The notes under the pieces were generated by a model. The model was given only the letters and a program-made list of their open reading frames with translations. It was not told where the DNA came from and did no database searches. The translations under genes were made by a program, and so were the position numbers. This document shows positions 39,388 through 50,850 of a stretch of 64,000 bases of DNA, piece after piece. Numbering within the stretch: the first letter of the stretch is position 1; each line of letters starts with the position of its first letter. Source of the stretch: Pipra filicauda (Eukaryota > Chordata > Aves > Passeriformes > Pipridae); contig NW_024104417.1 in NCBI RefSeq assembly GCF_003945595.2, forward strand, positions 841,615 through 905,614, read 5' to 3'.

Positions 39388-40325
39388 TGAATCACAGAAT
39401 CATTCAGGTTGGAAAGGATCTCTAAGATCGTCAAGTCCAATTGTTAATCCAGCGCTGCCAAGCCCACCACTAAACCATGTCCCTCGATGTCACCTCTAAA
39501 CACTTTTTAAATATCTCCAGGGATGATTGTTCCACTGCTTTCCTGGGCAGCCTATTCCAATGCTTGACAACCATTTTCTAAAAGAAGATTTTCTTTATAT
39601 CCAATCTAAACCTCTTCTGGTGCAACTTGAGGTCGTTTTCCTTTTTTCATGCTGCTTGTTACCCGGGGTAAGAGATGGACCCCCACCTGGCTACAACCAC
39701 CTTTCAGGTAGTTGTAGAGAGCAATAAGGTCTTGCCTGAGCCTCCTTTTCTCCCCAACTCCCTCAGCTGCTCCTCATAAGACTTGTGTTCCAGACCCTTC
39801 ACCAGCTTTGTTACCCTCCTCTGGACATACTCCAGCACCTCAGTGTCCTTCCTGAATTGAAGAGTCCAGAACTGGACACAGGACTCGAGGTGTGGCCATG
39901 CCAATGCCATATACAGAGGACAATCCCTGCCCTGGTTCTGCTGGCCACACTGTTCTTGACACAAGCCAGGATGCCATTGGCCTTCTTGGCCACCTGGGCA
40001 CACTGCTGGCTCGTGTTCAACAGACTGTCAACCAGTACCCTCAGGTCCTTTTCTGCTGGGACACTTTCTGACCACCCTTCCCGTAGGCTGTAGCGCTGCC
40101 TGGCCCAGTAGTGTCCCAAATGCAGAACTTGACACTTTGCTTTGTGGAACCTCATACCATTGGCCTGGGCCCATTGATGTAGACTGTTCAGATCCCTCTG
40201 TAGGGCCTTCTTACCTCCAGCAGATCAACACTTGATGTCATCTGCAAACTTGCTGAGAGTGCACTCAATCCCCTCGTCCAAATCATTGATAAAGATATTA
40301 AACAGGGTACTTGGCTTAGCTGAGA
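39388..40325 (-). mobile_element. CR1 LINE, RT C-terminal part and 3' end
   Basis: On the minus strand the translation gives recognisable CR1 ORF2 phrases: F-A-D-D, the reverse transcriptase active-site box, at 40248-40237; then [22 protein letters not shown]; and [11 protein letters not shown]. After these come the untranslated 3' end and a terminal ATTCTGTG-type tail at about 39388. Frameshifts and substitutions break the frame, so it is a dead copy. CR1 is the dominant avian non-LTR retrotransposon, and most copies are 5'-truncated. This segment is adjacent, in the same orientation, to the upstream ORF2 segment at 40386-40930, so both probably come from one insertion. Confidence 0.93.
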
Positions 40326-40385
40326 TGTGCTGCTGGTATATCTACTTGATTTTCCAGGTACTAGTCTGGACTATTCTCACACCTG

Positions 40386-40930
40386 GAGAATGTGGTCTGT
40401 ATAGTCCTTGAAGTTAATCTAATCTCTTTTCTTCTTCAGAACTGCTTCCATATCATCCCAGCTGCCCCCTCTCTGGACAAGCTGCTAGCTGCTCCCCTTG
40501 TGGCCCGCATCTGGGCTCTTTGACATTCCTCCCTCCCTCTCCTCAGGATCTTCATCTCCATGATTTCATGCTCACTACAGCCAAGGCTGCTGTGGATCAC
40601 CACCTCCCCTGGCAGTGACTCCTCATCAGGGACAGCAAGTCCATCAGTGTGACCCTGTGGGATGGTCCAACCAGGCTCTGCATCAAGAAGTTGTTCTTGA
40701 CACCCTCCAGAAATCTCCAGGACTGTGTATGTCCTGCCGTGCAGGTGACAGGGAGGTTGACAGCCCCCAGAAATGTCAGGCTTTCCCTTCCCTGCACTTC
40801 CTTGATGGATTTAAGGGAGGATTCATCCCCTCCCTCACCCTCAGCCCATAGGCAGTAACATACTCCCCCTACGTTGCCCACTCCCTAATCTGGAAGACCT
40901 ACCTGGTCTTCCGTCTGTTCTGATCAATGA
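40386..40930 (-). mobile_element. CR1 LINE, endonuclease end and linker segment
   Basis: Minus-strand frames give phrases matching, from memory, the end of the CR1 ORF2 endonuclease domain and the linker before the RT. These are G-N-V-G-G-V-C-Y (consensus G-x-V-I-V-G-V-C-Y-R-P-P), F-L-G-A-V-N-L-P (consensus L-G-D-F-N-H-P), and R-F-L-E-G-V-K-N-N-F-L followed by L-M-D-L-L. A further shifted segment resembles L-G-C-S-E-H-E-I (consensus L-G-H-S-D-H-E-M). The catalytic aspartate of the GDFN-type motif appears replaced, and the frame is interrupted. It lies immediately upstream, in element order, of the segment at 39388-40325. About 1 kb of intervening RT sequence is absent, which points to an internal deletion of a single copy. 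Confidence 0.78.
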
Positions 40931-43900
40931 GCTCTCACACACAAAAATACCCAGAGAAGGGCTGAAATGGTCATATGTTTTAGTAAACAGTCTCCTCAGT
41001 AATTTAAATTCCTTGTTCCATGACTTAAAAGTCATATGAAATGTTCAGACTCACAATATTTTTTGAACTGTGTGCCAGGATGTTTTACTCTCTCAAAACT
41101 TATCTTTCAGCTTTGGTTCTCTTGGAAGCCTCTTTTGCTACTGCGGCAACACACTTGTAAGTGTGAAATGAGGTATGCAGTGGCTACATGAACTCTACAG
41201 TTTTTAATTTATCAGTACAATACTATGAATGCTGAGTGAAAAGTTGAGTAACATAAGGGTCAAATATTGCTTTTGATCAAAACTAACTAGGAGAGAAGTG
41301 AAATGATACTTAATGGTAAATTTCCATCATGGCAAAGAGGAGGTAAATAGAGAGGTCTCAGATACCACACTTTGTCTTCTAACAGTATCACTGTGTAAGT
41401 GGAAAGGAGAGACCAACTAAAGGACAGTGGCATTTTTCAGTGATATGAAACCTGCCTCATGGTTTCTGTGAGAGCAAGATATACTGACATAGTTATTTAA
41501 GAACTTCATAGGTCATACCTTGCTCCCTGATGCTATCACAGCCCTCGTTCTCCAGAAACTGCTGCCTGTGCTAGTTTTGGGAAACAAGAGTTCTTCTCCT
41601 CTAATGTTCAAGCTGAAACACAGCTATCTCTGCCCTATAGGAAGGAGGCCATCCTGGTCCCTATCCCATGCAGTTTGCACAGTCACACTCCTGCCTGCAT
41701 CTTTGTAAATAACTGCAGGAAAGGGAGCTGGCTGCCACTTAAAGGACGGCATGGTGACAGTCTGCATCAGTGATGCAAAGCAATTGCCAGAGTATTCAGA
41801 TGGACAAGGAACAGGGCAAATAGTGCCAGAGAGACACAGCTCTCCGTAAACTGGGGGTACAACCTCACCTCATCATCCTCTCTCAAAAAGAATGCTACAC
41901 AACTGGAAGACTGAAAAACACTTCAAGGAGTGAATTTTAAGACTATTTAGGACAACTAGGGCAACATGACATAAAGTATTTATGACGAAGTTTTGCAGAA
42001 GGTAGTTAAGTTCATATTGTATCTGATTCCCCTTACTGCAGGAAATAGGAAATGTCTGTCAAGATATTCTTCTATTATACTTGACAAAGGTCTGCAGGAA
42101 ATTTATATTTGTGATTTCTATGCCTTTAAGCTAATGCAAGGCAAGGACTGAGAGGATTGGAATTTTGTGCAAAAGCTCTCCAAGGGCATGTAAGCGCATG
42201 ATAGAGTAGGGCCTGTGTATCCTAGAGGCAGTCTCCAGAAAAGGAAGCAGTGCCTATGGGTTGGAGCATTTCTGTCCTTGAGGTCCAAGAGACTTCATGT
42301 ACAAGAAGCAGGTTTGCTTTGCTTCCAGTCAGTGCAACTCTAGAGGAGTTACATTACTCCCAGAGCTTCTGGGATACGTTAGCCTTCCCAGCTTGTTCAA
42401 GGCTCCTTACACCACGCATGATGAAGACACTGGCCCTTTCTTTGGTACCAGTGGACTTCTATCCGCCACACAACAGTTTTAGAATTGGGATTGTTTGACT
42501 TAAAAATCAGAGGACATCTTCACCATGAATACTGCCTCAACTTTTTGTGCTAGTCTGGTCAAGAGGAACTGCAAGATTTGACCTGGGTTGAAATATTCAC
42601 TTGAAAAGCTATGTAAGTAGGGGAAGAATTAATGCGTTTTATATCTAGTCCAGTCCTAAGCTGCTGTGGTGCTCACAGGCCATAATAACTAGTTTATAGA
42701 TAGTTTGGTCAGGTCTACATATATGGTCTCCACAGAAGTCGCTTCAATATAGACAGCCTGTCACAAAGGAGTCCTGAGAAGCATTAATGATTTGTGCTTT
42801 TCTTTCTATCATTCAAATTTTGAATGAAAACACTACATGAATAGGATTGGTAGAACAAAACACTCATAAACTTTTACAGACCCGAATGCAGGCACATGCT
42901 CAGCAGCTGGAGTTAGTGACCTATGGTCTTCACAGTGATTCTCTTATATTATTGACATTTGAGTAAACTTTCCTATCAAAGAGACAACTCACCTATGCTA
43001 TCAGCAGTTGGTAAATGATTTATAGATCTGTATCCAATAAGTAGGTGAGAAAAAATGCTGGAGTACATTCTGCGGTTAACTCTGTCACAAGCAATGCCAT
43101 ATTTAAAATAGATCTTGTCAGTTTTAGTAAAACAAGTGCTTTAGTGAGTATTTTAACCTTAACTTCTTAATGCAAGCATAAATTACAGTTTATAGGAACC
43201 CTAGAGGTTTTTACCATTTTACAAAATACATGTTTAAGAACACACTTCCCTCACTCTCAGGTGATGATATACTTTAGCCTCTAAAAGGCTTCACTGGAAA
43301 GACTCAACAATTTGTCATGATTAGTATTTCCAAAATAAAACTTGAGCAAATATGATATATGAGTGTTGAAAAGGACCAAGTCACACAGAGATATAACTAT
43401 AGGAAAGTATTGGTTCTTCTTTTAATTCCTGAGTATTATGTAAATAAATGTCTTCCTTAACCTCATTGACTTCAGATTTGGATATAAACTTCATATACAT
43501 ATTTAATTTAGCATTATGAAAATTCATAGAAGAGATCTGTACTTCAGGCCTAAAAATCAGTTAAGACCACTGCTAAAAAAAAGCCTAAACAACTTGGAAA
43601 ACTCACTCAGAATATTTATTTCGGCTACTAACAGAACATTGGTATTAGAATTCTTGTTGTGTTATGCAGCAAAATGTACTCTCATAGTGAAAATTTGACT
43701 CTAAACACCGGTGTTAGTACATGGCACCAGGTAAAAAGAGTTCCTGATTGGACTTTATGAGCAAATTAAGACCGATAACATAAAAGTCATAAGCACTGGA
43801 AGATGTTGCTAAGGGTGAAAAAAGAGGGGCCTAAAGAACAAGTAGAGGCCAGAGGAATAAAAAAAGATGAGTTCTGTGTTTGTTTATTTGCAGGAAGGTT

Positions 43901-45310
43901 AGGAGTCACAAATGCTGAGATGGAAAGATCTGATAGAAAGCTCATTATGAAAGAAAGGACTTCCAAGAGTCAGTGGCCAGAGGTGAAGTTCACACCACAA
44001 ATTAGGTACAAACTTCAAAGTAAATTTAGCTGTTCATACTGTTTATAGAGAGATATCATGTTTTCCTTTCAAAATGATTTTAGAGTATGTTACAGTTTAA
44101 ATAAATTACCATGCTGGATGGAAATTGCTTGGTAAAGAAGATACATACTCTGTTAAACAGATAATATAGAAAACCATAAATCCTGACTGAGCAAAGTCCA
44201 GTATTGCTTACCACATTTAGGAGTTTTCTTATATTTAATTTTCAAAACTATTTTCTACAATTATTACGAGCTCAATGCTGGAAGTCCTGCTCTTGCGATC
44301 TCCACTAGTGATGAACAGTTGTTTAATCCATACAGGCCTGTTTGAATCCCTTCCCACTCCTTACATTCCCCTCTTTAAAACTACATATGACAAATAAGAA
44401 ATTTTCAGATACCAACTCAAGAGACTACACAGGATGTTTGGAGGAGAGATAATATCCTTAATTTCATTTTGCTCCTATCAGAAGGGCAGCAGTTTTGAAA
44501 AGGGACTCTATGCAAAATGTCTGATACAGTGGGAACCCCACTGTAAACCATGTCATTAACATCATTCCTACATTCCTATGATCCACTCTTTCATGGCAAA
44601 ACAGAACCAAACTGCATTTTTTTTTCAGTAAGGAATTTTACTTCTGTATAAGTGAGTTTTAAGTGGAGAAACTTACTACTAACTGAGTTTTAAAAAATAA
44701 TATCTGTGATCAGTCTTCTATTAATGTTTTCTTTCCCCAAGCTTTGCAACTAATTGAAAAGAAGGCCCTGAAGGAGAGGAGCCGAGGCTGACCCTCCTGC
44801 CAGCCAGCCAGCTGCAAGCAGGAGAGCAGCCTTGTAGCTCCAGGCTGGCCCACAGCACATCCTGCCTGGTACACTGTAGGGATCTCTGATGAGAAAACCA
44901 GGGATAGTTTTGTCAGTGAGGTATAGGGAACATGAGACTCCTTCAGAAATGAGTTTTCATTAACTCTGTTCTTTATGGTAAACTTATTTTAGACAGGTCA
45001 GTGAAGTGCAGTTTGCCTGGGGTTTCTGTTGTTCATCAGCAAGTGTATTCCAGTACTCAACAAATGAGTTCAACATGGGAACTTCCTCCTGCATGTCAAC
45101 GTGTGGTGGGCAGTCCTTAGGGAGTTGTGCTGAAGCCAAGCTGGGAGGCTGAGGCAGTGTTGTTTGGGGAATGAAGGGCATGAGGACAAGAGACAAGGAA
45201 GAGGAGCTACTTTTCAAAGCAAGAGGTGAAGAAGACTAACCTAAAGAAGAGGAATAAGAGAGCAACAAGTGAAAAGAATGAGGGTAAAGAAGCAGATGAG
45301 ACTGAGATTA
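40931..45310. other. Gene-free stretch
   Basis: No coding exon, RNA gene or clear repeat was recognised. ORFs near 41520, 42250 and 43803 are short and lack family features or flanking splice sites that I could support. Confidence 0.5.
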
Positions 45311-45440
45311 GCCAGGCTGGATGGGACTTTGAGCAACTTGGTGTAGCAGAAGGCGTCCCTGTCCATAGCAGAAGGTTGGAACTGGATGATCTTTAAGGTC
45401 CCTTTTAACCCAAACCATTCTATGACTCTGTGATTCTATG
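45311..45440 (+). mobile_element. CR1 LINE 3'-end fragment
   Basis: The segment starts with GCCAGGCTGGATGGGACTTTGA, contains GGTTGGAACTGGATGATCTT and GGTCCCTTTTAACCCAAACC, and ends in ATTCTATGACTCTGTGATTC. These are the hallmark final 130 bases of chicken-type CR1 subfamilies. The copy is strongly 5'-truncated and carries no coding sequence. Confidence 0.95.
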
Positions 45441-48400
45441 ACTGTCTCACTTTTATGTATAACTTCTCTATAAATTGAGCCTTTCATCCAATTTAGTACC
45501 AAAACAGATTGGCAGAAGCAGAAGAAAAGTAGAAATCCCAATTCCCTCACCGATTGTGAAACTATACTTTTTTAGTTTTTCTTTTTGATGTCAAATTTAA
45601 AATTCTTTTTACAGCAATTACATTTATCTTCAATGGATTGATGAAAGAAACCTGTCTTTACTATGCTTGCTGTCAGAATTTCTCACAGTACAGCGCTAAT
45701 GCACAAATCTTACTCCCGGGTTAAACGCTGATGACACAACAAGTAAGCAGTCAGCTCTAATAAAAAAAACTTCAGTTTAGCAGTTTCACAATGCCTATGA
45801 TCTCAGGATTTAAGGCCACGCTGTAGGTACAGAGGAGCAAAATTCTACAACCCTGAAAAAAAAAAAAAGGCTAAACAGTGCGGCCATATAATGAATCATT
45901 TAAATTTATTTTTGCCCATGCTCTTTGCAGTTATTTATGACAAATTCAACAAGTTCAACAACAGGAAGAATGAAACAAACAGATGGCATTGTGTTTCAGC
46001 TCTGGCTACAGTCTAACTTAGCTTTTAACCAAATGTTCTTTTCTTTCTTACAGATGATCACTGTTCTGAGAATGTGCAGTATTTACAAGTGGAATTCCTC
46101 TCCCTTTACTTGCAAATTATACCTTTCCAATGCAGAACCATCAAAATGGGACTGCTAGGCTCCTGGTAACTATTCTTCTTTAAAATGCATATTATATATT
46201 GCTTACAAAAAGTGAGTAACAAAAAGGAAAATACATCAAGGCTGATGAAATCCTTTAACTTTTACAGGTGGAAAAGCGCAGCATTTGTCCTTTGTTTATG
46301 TGCAAATTTGAGAAACTGTTTTGTCAGAAAAGTGAATTTAGTAGACGTGGTGCTCTTATCTATGCACAGAAAATGCTGATTTCAAATTAGTTGCAGAAGA
46401 AAGGAAAGTACCAAAGTAAAAACACTTCTGCAATCATGCAGTATATGACAAGAATATGTTGAGATATTGTCAACTGCTATGGATGCTGCCTTATTCTCCA
46501 ACCACATGTTGCCAGTCCCCTCCTTGCACAAACTTAGGGCAGTTTGGTCTGGCAGTAAAGCACTCCATCTTAAAAGGAGAATAAATCTCTGAACTTTTTT
46601 ACTAGGTTGGTCTTTGAAGGGTTTCATGCCCTAGAACTCTTTTACCAAGAAGTCACCCAAACAATATTGTTGATGCAAATGAGGAGATTGTAGCAGTGCT
46701 TGTTTAGATAAATTTGGGCTACCTGGAAGCTGCAGCTAATGCCAGCCATATGGAACAATATTTCAATTGTATGCAATCTTAGCTTCTGATCTCCATTTGA
46801 TTATATATTTCGTTTCGCGTTGCACCAGCATTTATTTTCCTCTGATGGTATCAAATACCATTTATTGTAAAAGTTCTTGGAGGGTATTAACAAATGTTAA
46901 ATACTGTTTTTTTCTCATAGTTCACTACAATGGCACATTATCATGAAGTGAGAAACACAGTATCGAGCAGCACACAGTTAATTTTGATTGTATTGTGAAC
47001 CCGAAGGGATCTGCCCTACAATGGTATTATAAAAAGTATTTAATTTTTGTGGAAAATGCCACAGGCTCCCATTGAAACTTTTCCTTCCTTAATAAAGTGG
47101 TCACAATCTTAATTCTAGTTAATATATCCCTGGAGTTCCCACAAAGAAAGCATTTCAGAGCATTTGCTGATCTGCTTAGCATGAAACTAATGGTAGATGG
47201 TGTTGTTTTACATTACATGTGTGCTTATTGTTTCATAGTATAATGTCCAATTGAGGAAATACCTCTGAAAGAGTGAATTATGAAAGCATGGGATTAGCAG
47301 CAGAGTTAGCACTAAATTAAATAAAACAGGACTCTAAGCATGTATTCTCTCTTTGAAGGCATCTTTTATTGCAGGTCACTATGAAGGGACACAAAGGATA
47401 AGACAAGAAAATTGTATTATGAGGCAATTTGTGGAGGACAATAAAGAGAAATGTCTAGCTGAAAGATGTTATGAGTTTTAGTGGGTGATAAAATAGCAGA
47501 TAAAATTCAGATAAATGTAGAGCATCCTAACTTTATATACCCATTAGTGTAGGATCTCAAATCAATGTTTCCATCCACTAACAAGACCTAGGGGTTATAC
47601 TTCCCTGAAAACTTTGACTCTGTGTCCAGTAGCAAACACAGAACCAACCACATAGTAGGAAATTCTGAGTAACGAATGGAGAACAGGGCAAAAGATACCA
47701 TGTCACTACATTTAAATACTCTTGTGAAATGTACATCTACATTTTCAAAGCTTCATAGAGCTCCATTACCATTCAAAATATATGCAGAAAAACTGGAAAA
47801 GGTGTAGAGAAGGGAAAACACATGGAGCAATTTCCATATGGGAAGTTGCCTGAGGGCAGACCTCGATATTTGAGGAAGTATCCCTTATGCTTTATTATAA
47901 TTCTTTCCTAGGTATCCACTGTTGGCCTCTGTCATAGGCAAGATATTAGATGCACTTTTAGTATGAATCAGCATATTTGCCCTTATGTTTTTCATCAAAT
48001 CCAAAATCAAATAAAGCTGTCTGTCACCATGTAGCTGATCCAATTTCACCTGTGATTGAAGAATGATGATTGTTTTGGCAACAATAAGTAACGGGCAAGG
48101 GTTAAATAATGAGTATAATTTCTATTTTGTAGTACTAGGCACGTCTAACTCTTTCAAGCCTTAGGCAGACTTGACCACAACAAAGCATATTGTCTGAATG
48201 ATTCGCTAATTTTAAGACTATCCTTTATAAACCACAGATAAAATTTGTTTCAGTGTAGATAATTTATTCAAGACTCCCAAGAAGCGAGGTTGATCACAAC
48301 GATATATTTTATCCTCCTAGAATAGTTAAAGTGGAAAGCCTACGGTGAAGCATGCTCATTGAGAATCCAATATAGACCAAATGTCCTTTTTTTTTCATAA

Positions 48401-48544
48401 CCTTTCTTCAACAATAGCAATAATCAGAAGAGTAGGTATTCTCCTACTTCAAATATTCTCCTAGTCACCCCATATTTTCAGCATAGTCTAGGCCTAAAAT
48501 GATTTGCCTGTTTAGCATCCCTGAATAGATCTTCGTTCCAAGTA
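45441..48544. other. Gene-free stretch
   Basis: AT-rich sequence without a recognisable exon, RNA gene or transposon. A short A run occurs at about 45856-45868. Confidence 0.5.
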
Positions 48545-48872
48545 GTTATCCTCTTCAACTCACTCAAACTTTAAGTATCCACAACATTCTTTGGAAAGGA
48601 GTTCTACAAGTCTAGCACCCACTGTACCAAAACCCACCTTCTTTCATTTGCTTTGGATTTAGTTCCTACTAGAAGCCTGTCTGACACTGCAAGAAGCAGT
48701 GAGCTGTCAATCTTTACCATTAGCTCTGCACAATGCGTAATTCTGAAGACCTCTATCATATTGCCTTGTAAGCCCTTTCTTTTTGAAATCCTATGCTGGC
48801 ATATACTTAATCATCTTTGTTTATCTTCTTTGGGCCTTTTCCCGTTTTAGTAAACCTTTTTTTTTTTTTTAC
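48545..48872 (-). mobile_element. Ancient CR1-like LINE, 3' part
   Basis: Read on the plus strand this matches the antisense of the old amniote CR1/L3-like 3' region, as found in turtles and crocodilians. It has CTTTGGAAAGGAGTTCTACA, a TTTCATTTGCTTTGGATT segment, and GAAGACCTCTATCATATTGCC (consensus GACCTCTATCATATCCCCCC). Substitutions are numerous, as expected for an insertion much older than the bird-specific CR1 copies. It continues on the other side of the younger CR1 at 48873-49391. The element cannot encode protein. The exact 3' boundary is uncertain by some tens of bases. Confidence 0.72.
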
Positions 48873-49391
48873 GGGCTCACCTTGAGTACTGTGTGCAGTT
48901 TTGTTCACCACAATATAAAAAAGACACTAAGCTACTAGAGAGCATCCAAAGGAGGGCTATGAAGATGGTGAAGCATCTGGAGGGGAAGCTGTATGAGGAG
49001 CAGCTGAGGTCACTTAATTTGTTCAGCCTGGAGAAGAGGAGACTGAGGGTAGACCTCATTGCAGTCTTCAACATCCTCATGAAGGGAAGTGAAGGGGCAG
49101 GTCACTCATAACCAGTGAAAGGAAATGGCAGGAATATAAGTCAGGGGAGGTTTAGGTTAGATATCCGAAAGAGGTCTTTCAGCCAGGGGGTGGTTGAGCA
49201 CTGGAGTAGGCTCCTCAGGGAAGTGTATGTGACCAGGGAAGTGGTCACAGCACCAAGCCTGACAAAGTTCAAGAAGCCTTTGGACAATGTTCTCAGGCAC
49301 ATGGTGTGATTCCTGCACAGAGCCAGGAGTTGAACTTGATGATCCTGATGGATCTCTTCCAACTCAGCATATTCTATATAATTCTATGATT
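48873..49391 (+). mobile_element. Younger CR1 LINE nested in older copy
   Basis: The plus strand reads as the end of CR1 ORF2 and its 3' tail. Recognisable phrases include L-E-Y-C-V-Q-F (one residue altered), [16 protein letters not shown] and F-S-L-E-K-R-R-L-R, then V-V-E-H-W-S-R-L-L-R-E-V. The 3' end has GATCCTGATGGATCTCTTCC and a terminal ATTCTATGATT. It is 5'-truncated. A T run of about 15 bases abuts its left end. Because sequence on both sides matches one older antisense CR1, this copy was inserted into it. The frame is intact only in pieces. Confidence 0.95.
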
Positions 49392-50850
49392 TATTATTTT
49401 TTTTAATGATAATGGAGGCAGAAGTTCATGTAGTATTAATGCTGAGGGTCAACAATGCATTTATGCGTGCAAAATAATGCTATTGTTTTGCCCTTCATTC
49501 CTTTCTAAATCATGCTTACCTCTTATTTTGCCTTTTTTTGAAGTCTATTGAATAGACATTGAATTGACATTTTCCATTGAATTGCTGTTCACTCCTGAAT
49601 GTCACTGGTCAGCACAGACTCCATTATCTTATGCAAAATGGAATTTTTCCACCCTACCTTTATCTCCATTGAATTTCTTCTAACATTTTATTGCCCAGTC
49701 ACTAGTCCCAAAAACTTCTACAATTCTTCACTGTTGCCTTCACCCTTACTATCAGAACAACCCCAAATCTTCTGTAAATCATTTCACTTACTACTCACTG
49801 TCTTCCTTGTCCTCTTCTTCCCCAGTCATTTCAGCAGCACAGGTTTGGGCATGGACCTCCAAAGACTCTGGTGACTTCTCTGAAATGCAGTAATTGACAT
49901 TTTCCTTCACCTCTTGCATCTCATCTCACAGCCAATCCATGTCTTACCCCATGACTCTTTGGATTCGCAAGAGATTTAAAGGAAACCAACCATCTTCCCA
50001 CACAGATCACATATATTCACATGTCCACTAAGCCAATTATTTCTCAGAATTCTACTACCTTGGTGGCTTTAAATGTTGTGCTACATATGTATCGTTTCCC
50101 TCATTCTCTCTGGAACCTGTTTTAAAGGCTGGGATAACATTTGCCTTCGGTCCAGTCCTTGTGTACTAGAATAGGTTTAAACGACAAAGTTACACATTGT
50201 CAGTTCAGCAATTTCCTTGATTTCTCTTAAAGCACATGGATGAACACTGTCCATCATCAGTTAATACTTCCATTTTTAATGTTTCCACAGCCTCTTTAGC
50301 CTCTTCAGTGTCAGATGTACTCTCTGAGGAACATCTTCTCTCTCCAAAAGAATCTAATGTAGATCTCCAGTTTAGGCCATGGTGAAAGCTTAAGAAAAGA
50401 ATTCATTGGGCTTCTCAGCAGTGTTCTTGCCCTCTCAGCGCTCCTTCAGTGCCATAATCACCATTTGGCTCTAAGGCCTCTCCGATATGCTTCCTGCACT
50501 TCACATGTCTGAGAGAATATTTAATATTCATTTGATCCTTTTAGCTCATTGTTCCTTGAGCTCTATTTTGACATGCACTATTGCATTTATACAATTAATC
50601 TGCCAGGGTTTAAAATCCTTTGTGTTTTCCTCATTTGGATACAATTCCAGCTTTTTGAAAGATGTCTTCTTATTCTAATAACCTAGTTATTGTGCTGATT
50701 AGACATGCTTGCTTCCTTTTTACCCTTATTCAAGCCTTCTTAACAGGTGGTACACAGTGCTGGGCTTCCAGTATGCAGCCCTTCAGTAACCTCCTTGTAT
50801 CCTGAGAAGATTTACTCACTTTAGGTTCAATATAACAAATTCCTAATTTT
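49392..50850 (-). mobile_element. Ancient CR1-like LINE, RT and linker part
   Basis: On the plus strand this is the antisense of an old amniote CR1/L3-type ORF2. Matches, in order, include CATTGAATTTCTTCTAACATT then TATTGCCCAGTCACTAG (RT C-terminal side), TCTGTAAATCATTTCAC, AACATTTGCCTTCGGTCCAG, and TTCAGCAATTTCCTTGATTT with CACATGGATG. After that come GTGAAAGCTTAAGAAAAGAATTCATTGGG and CTTTTTGAAAGATGTCTTC (EN-RT linker). The order is collinear with known consensus sequences, and the total span fits a roughly 1.8 kb 5'-truncated copy once the nested insertion is removed. All reading frames are broken. The left 160 bases match less clearly, and the upstream limit near 50850 is approximate. Confidence 0.75.

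Noticed and set aside
44760..44880. A GC-richer patch as a possible exon
   Set aside because: The ORF is not sustained, there is no credible acceptor and donor pair, and the translation resembles nothing I know.
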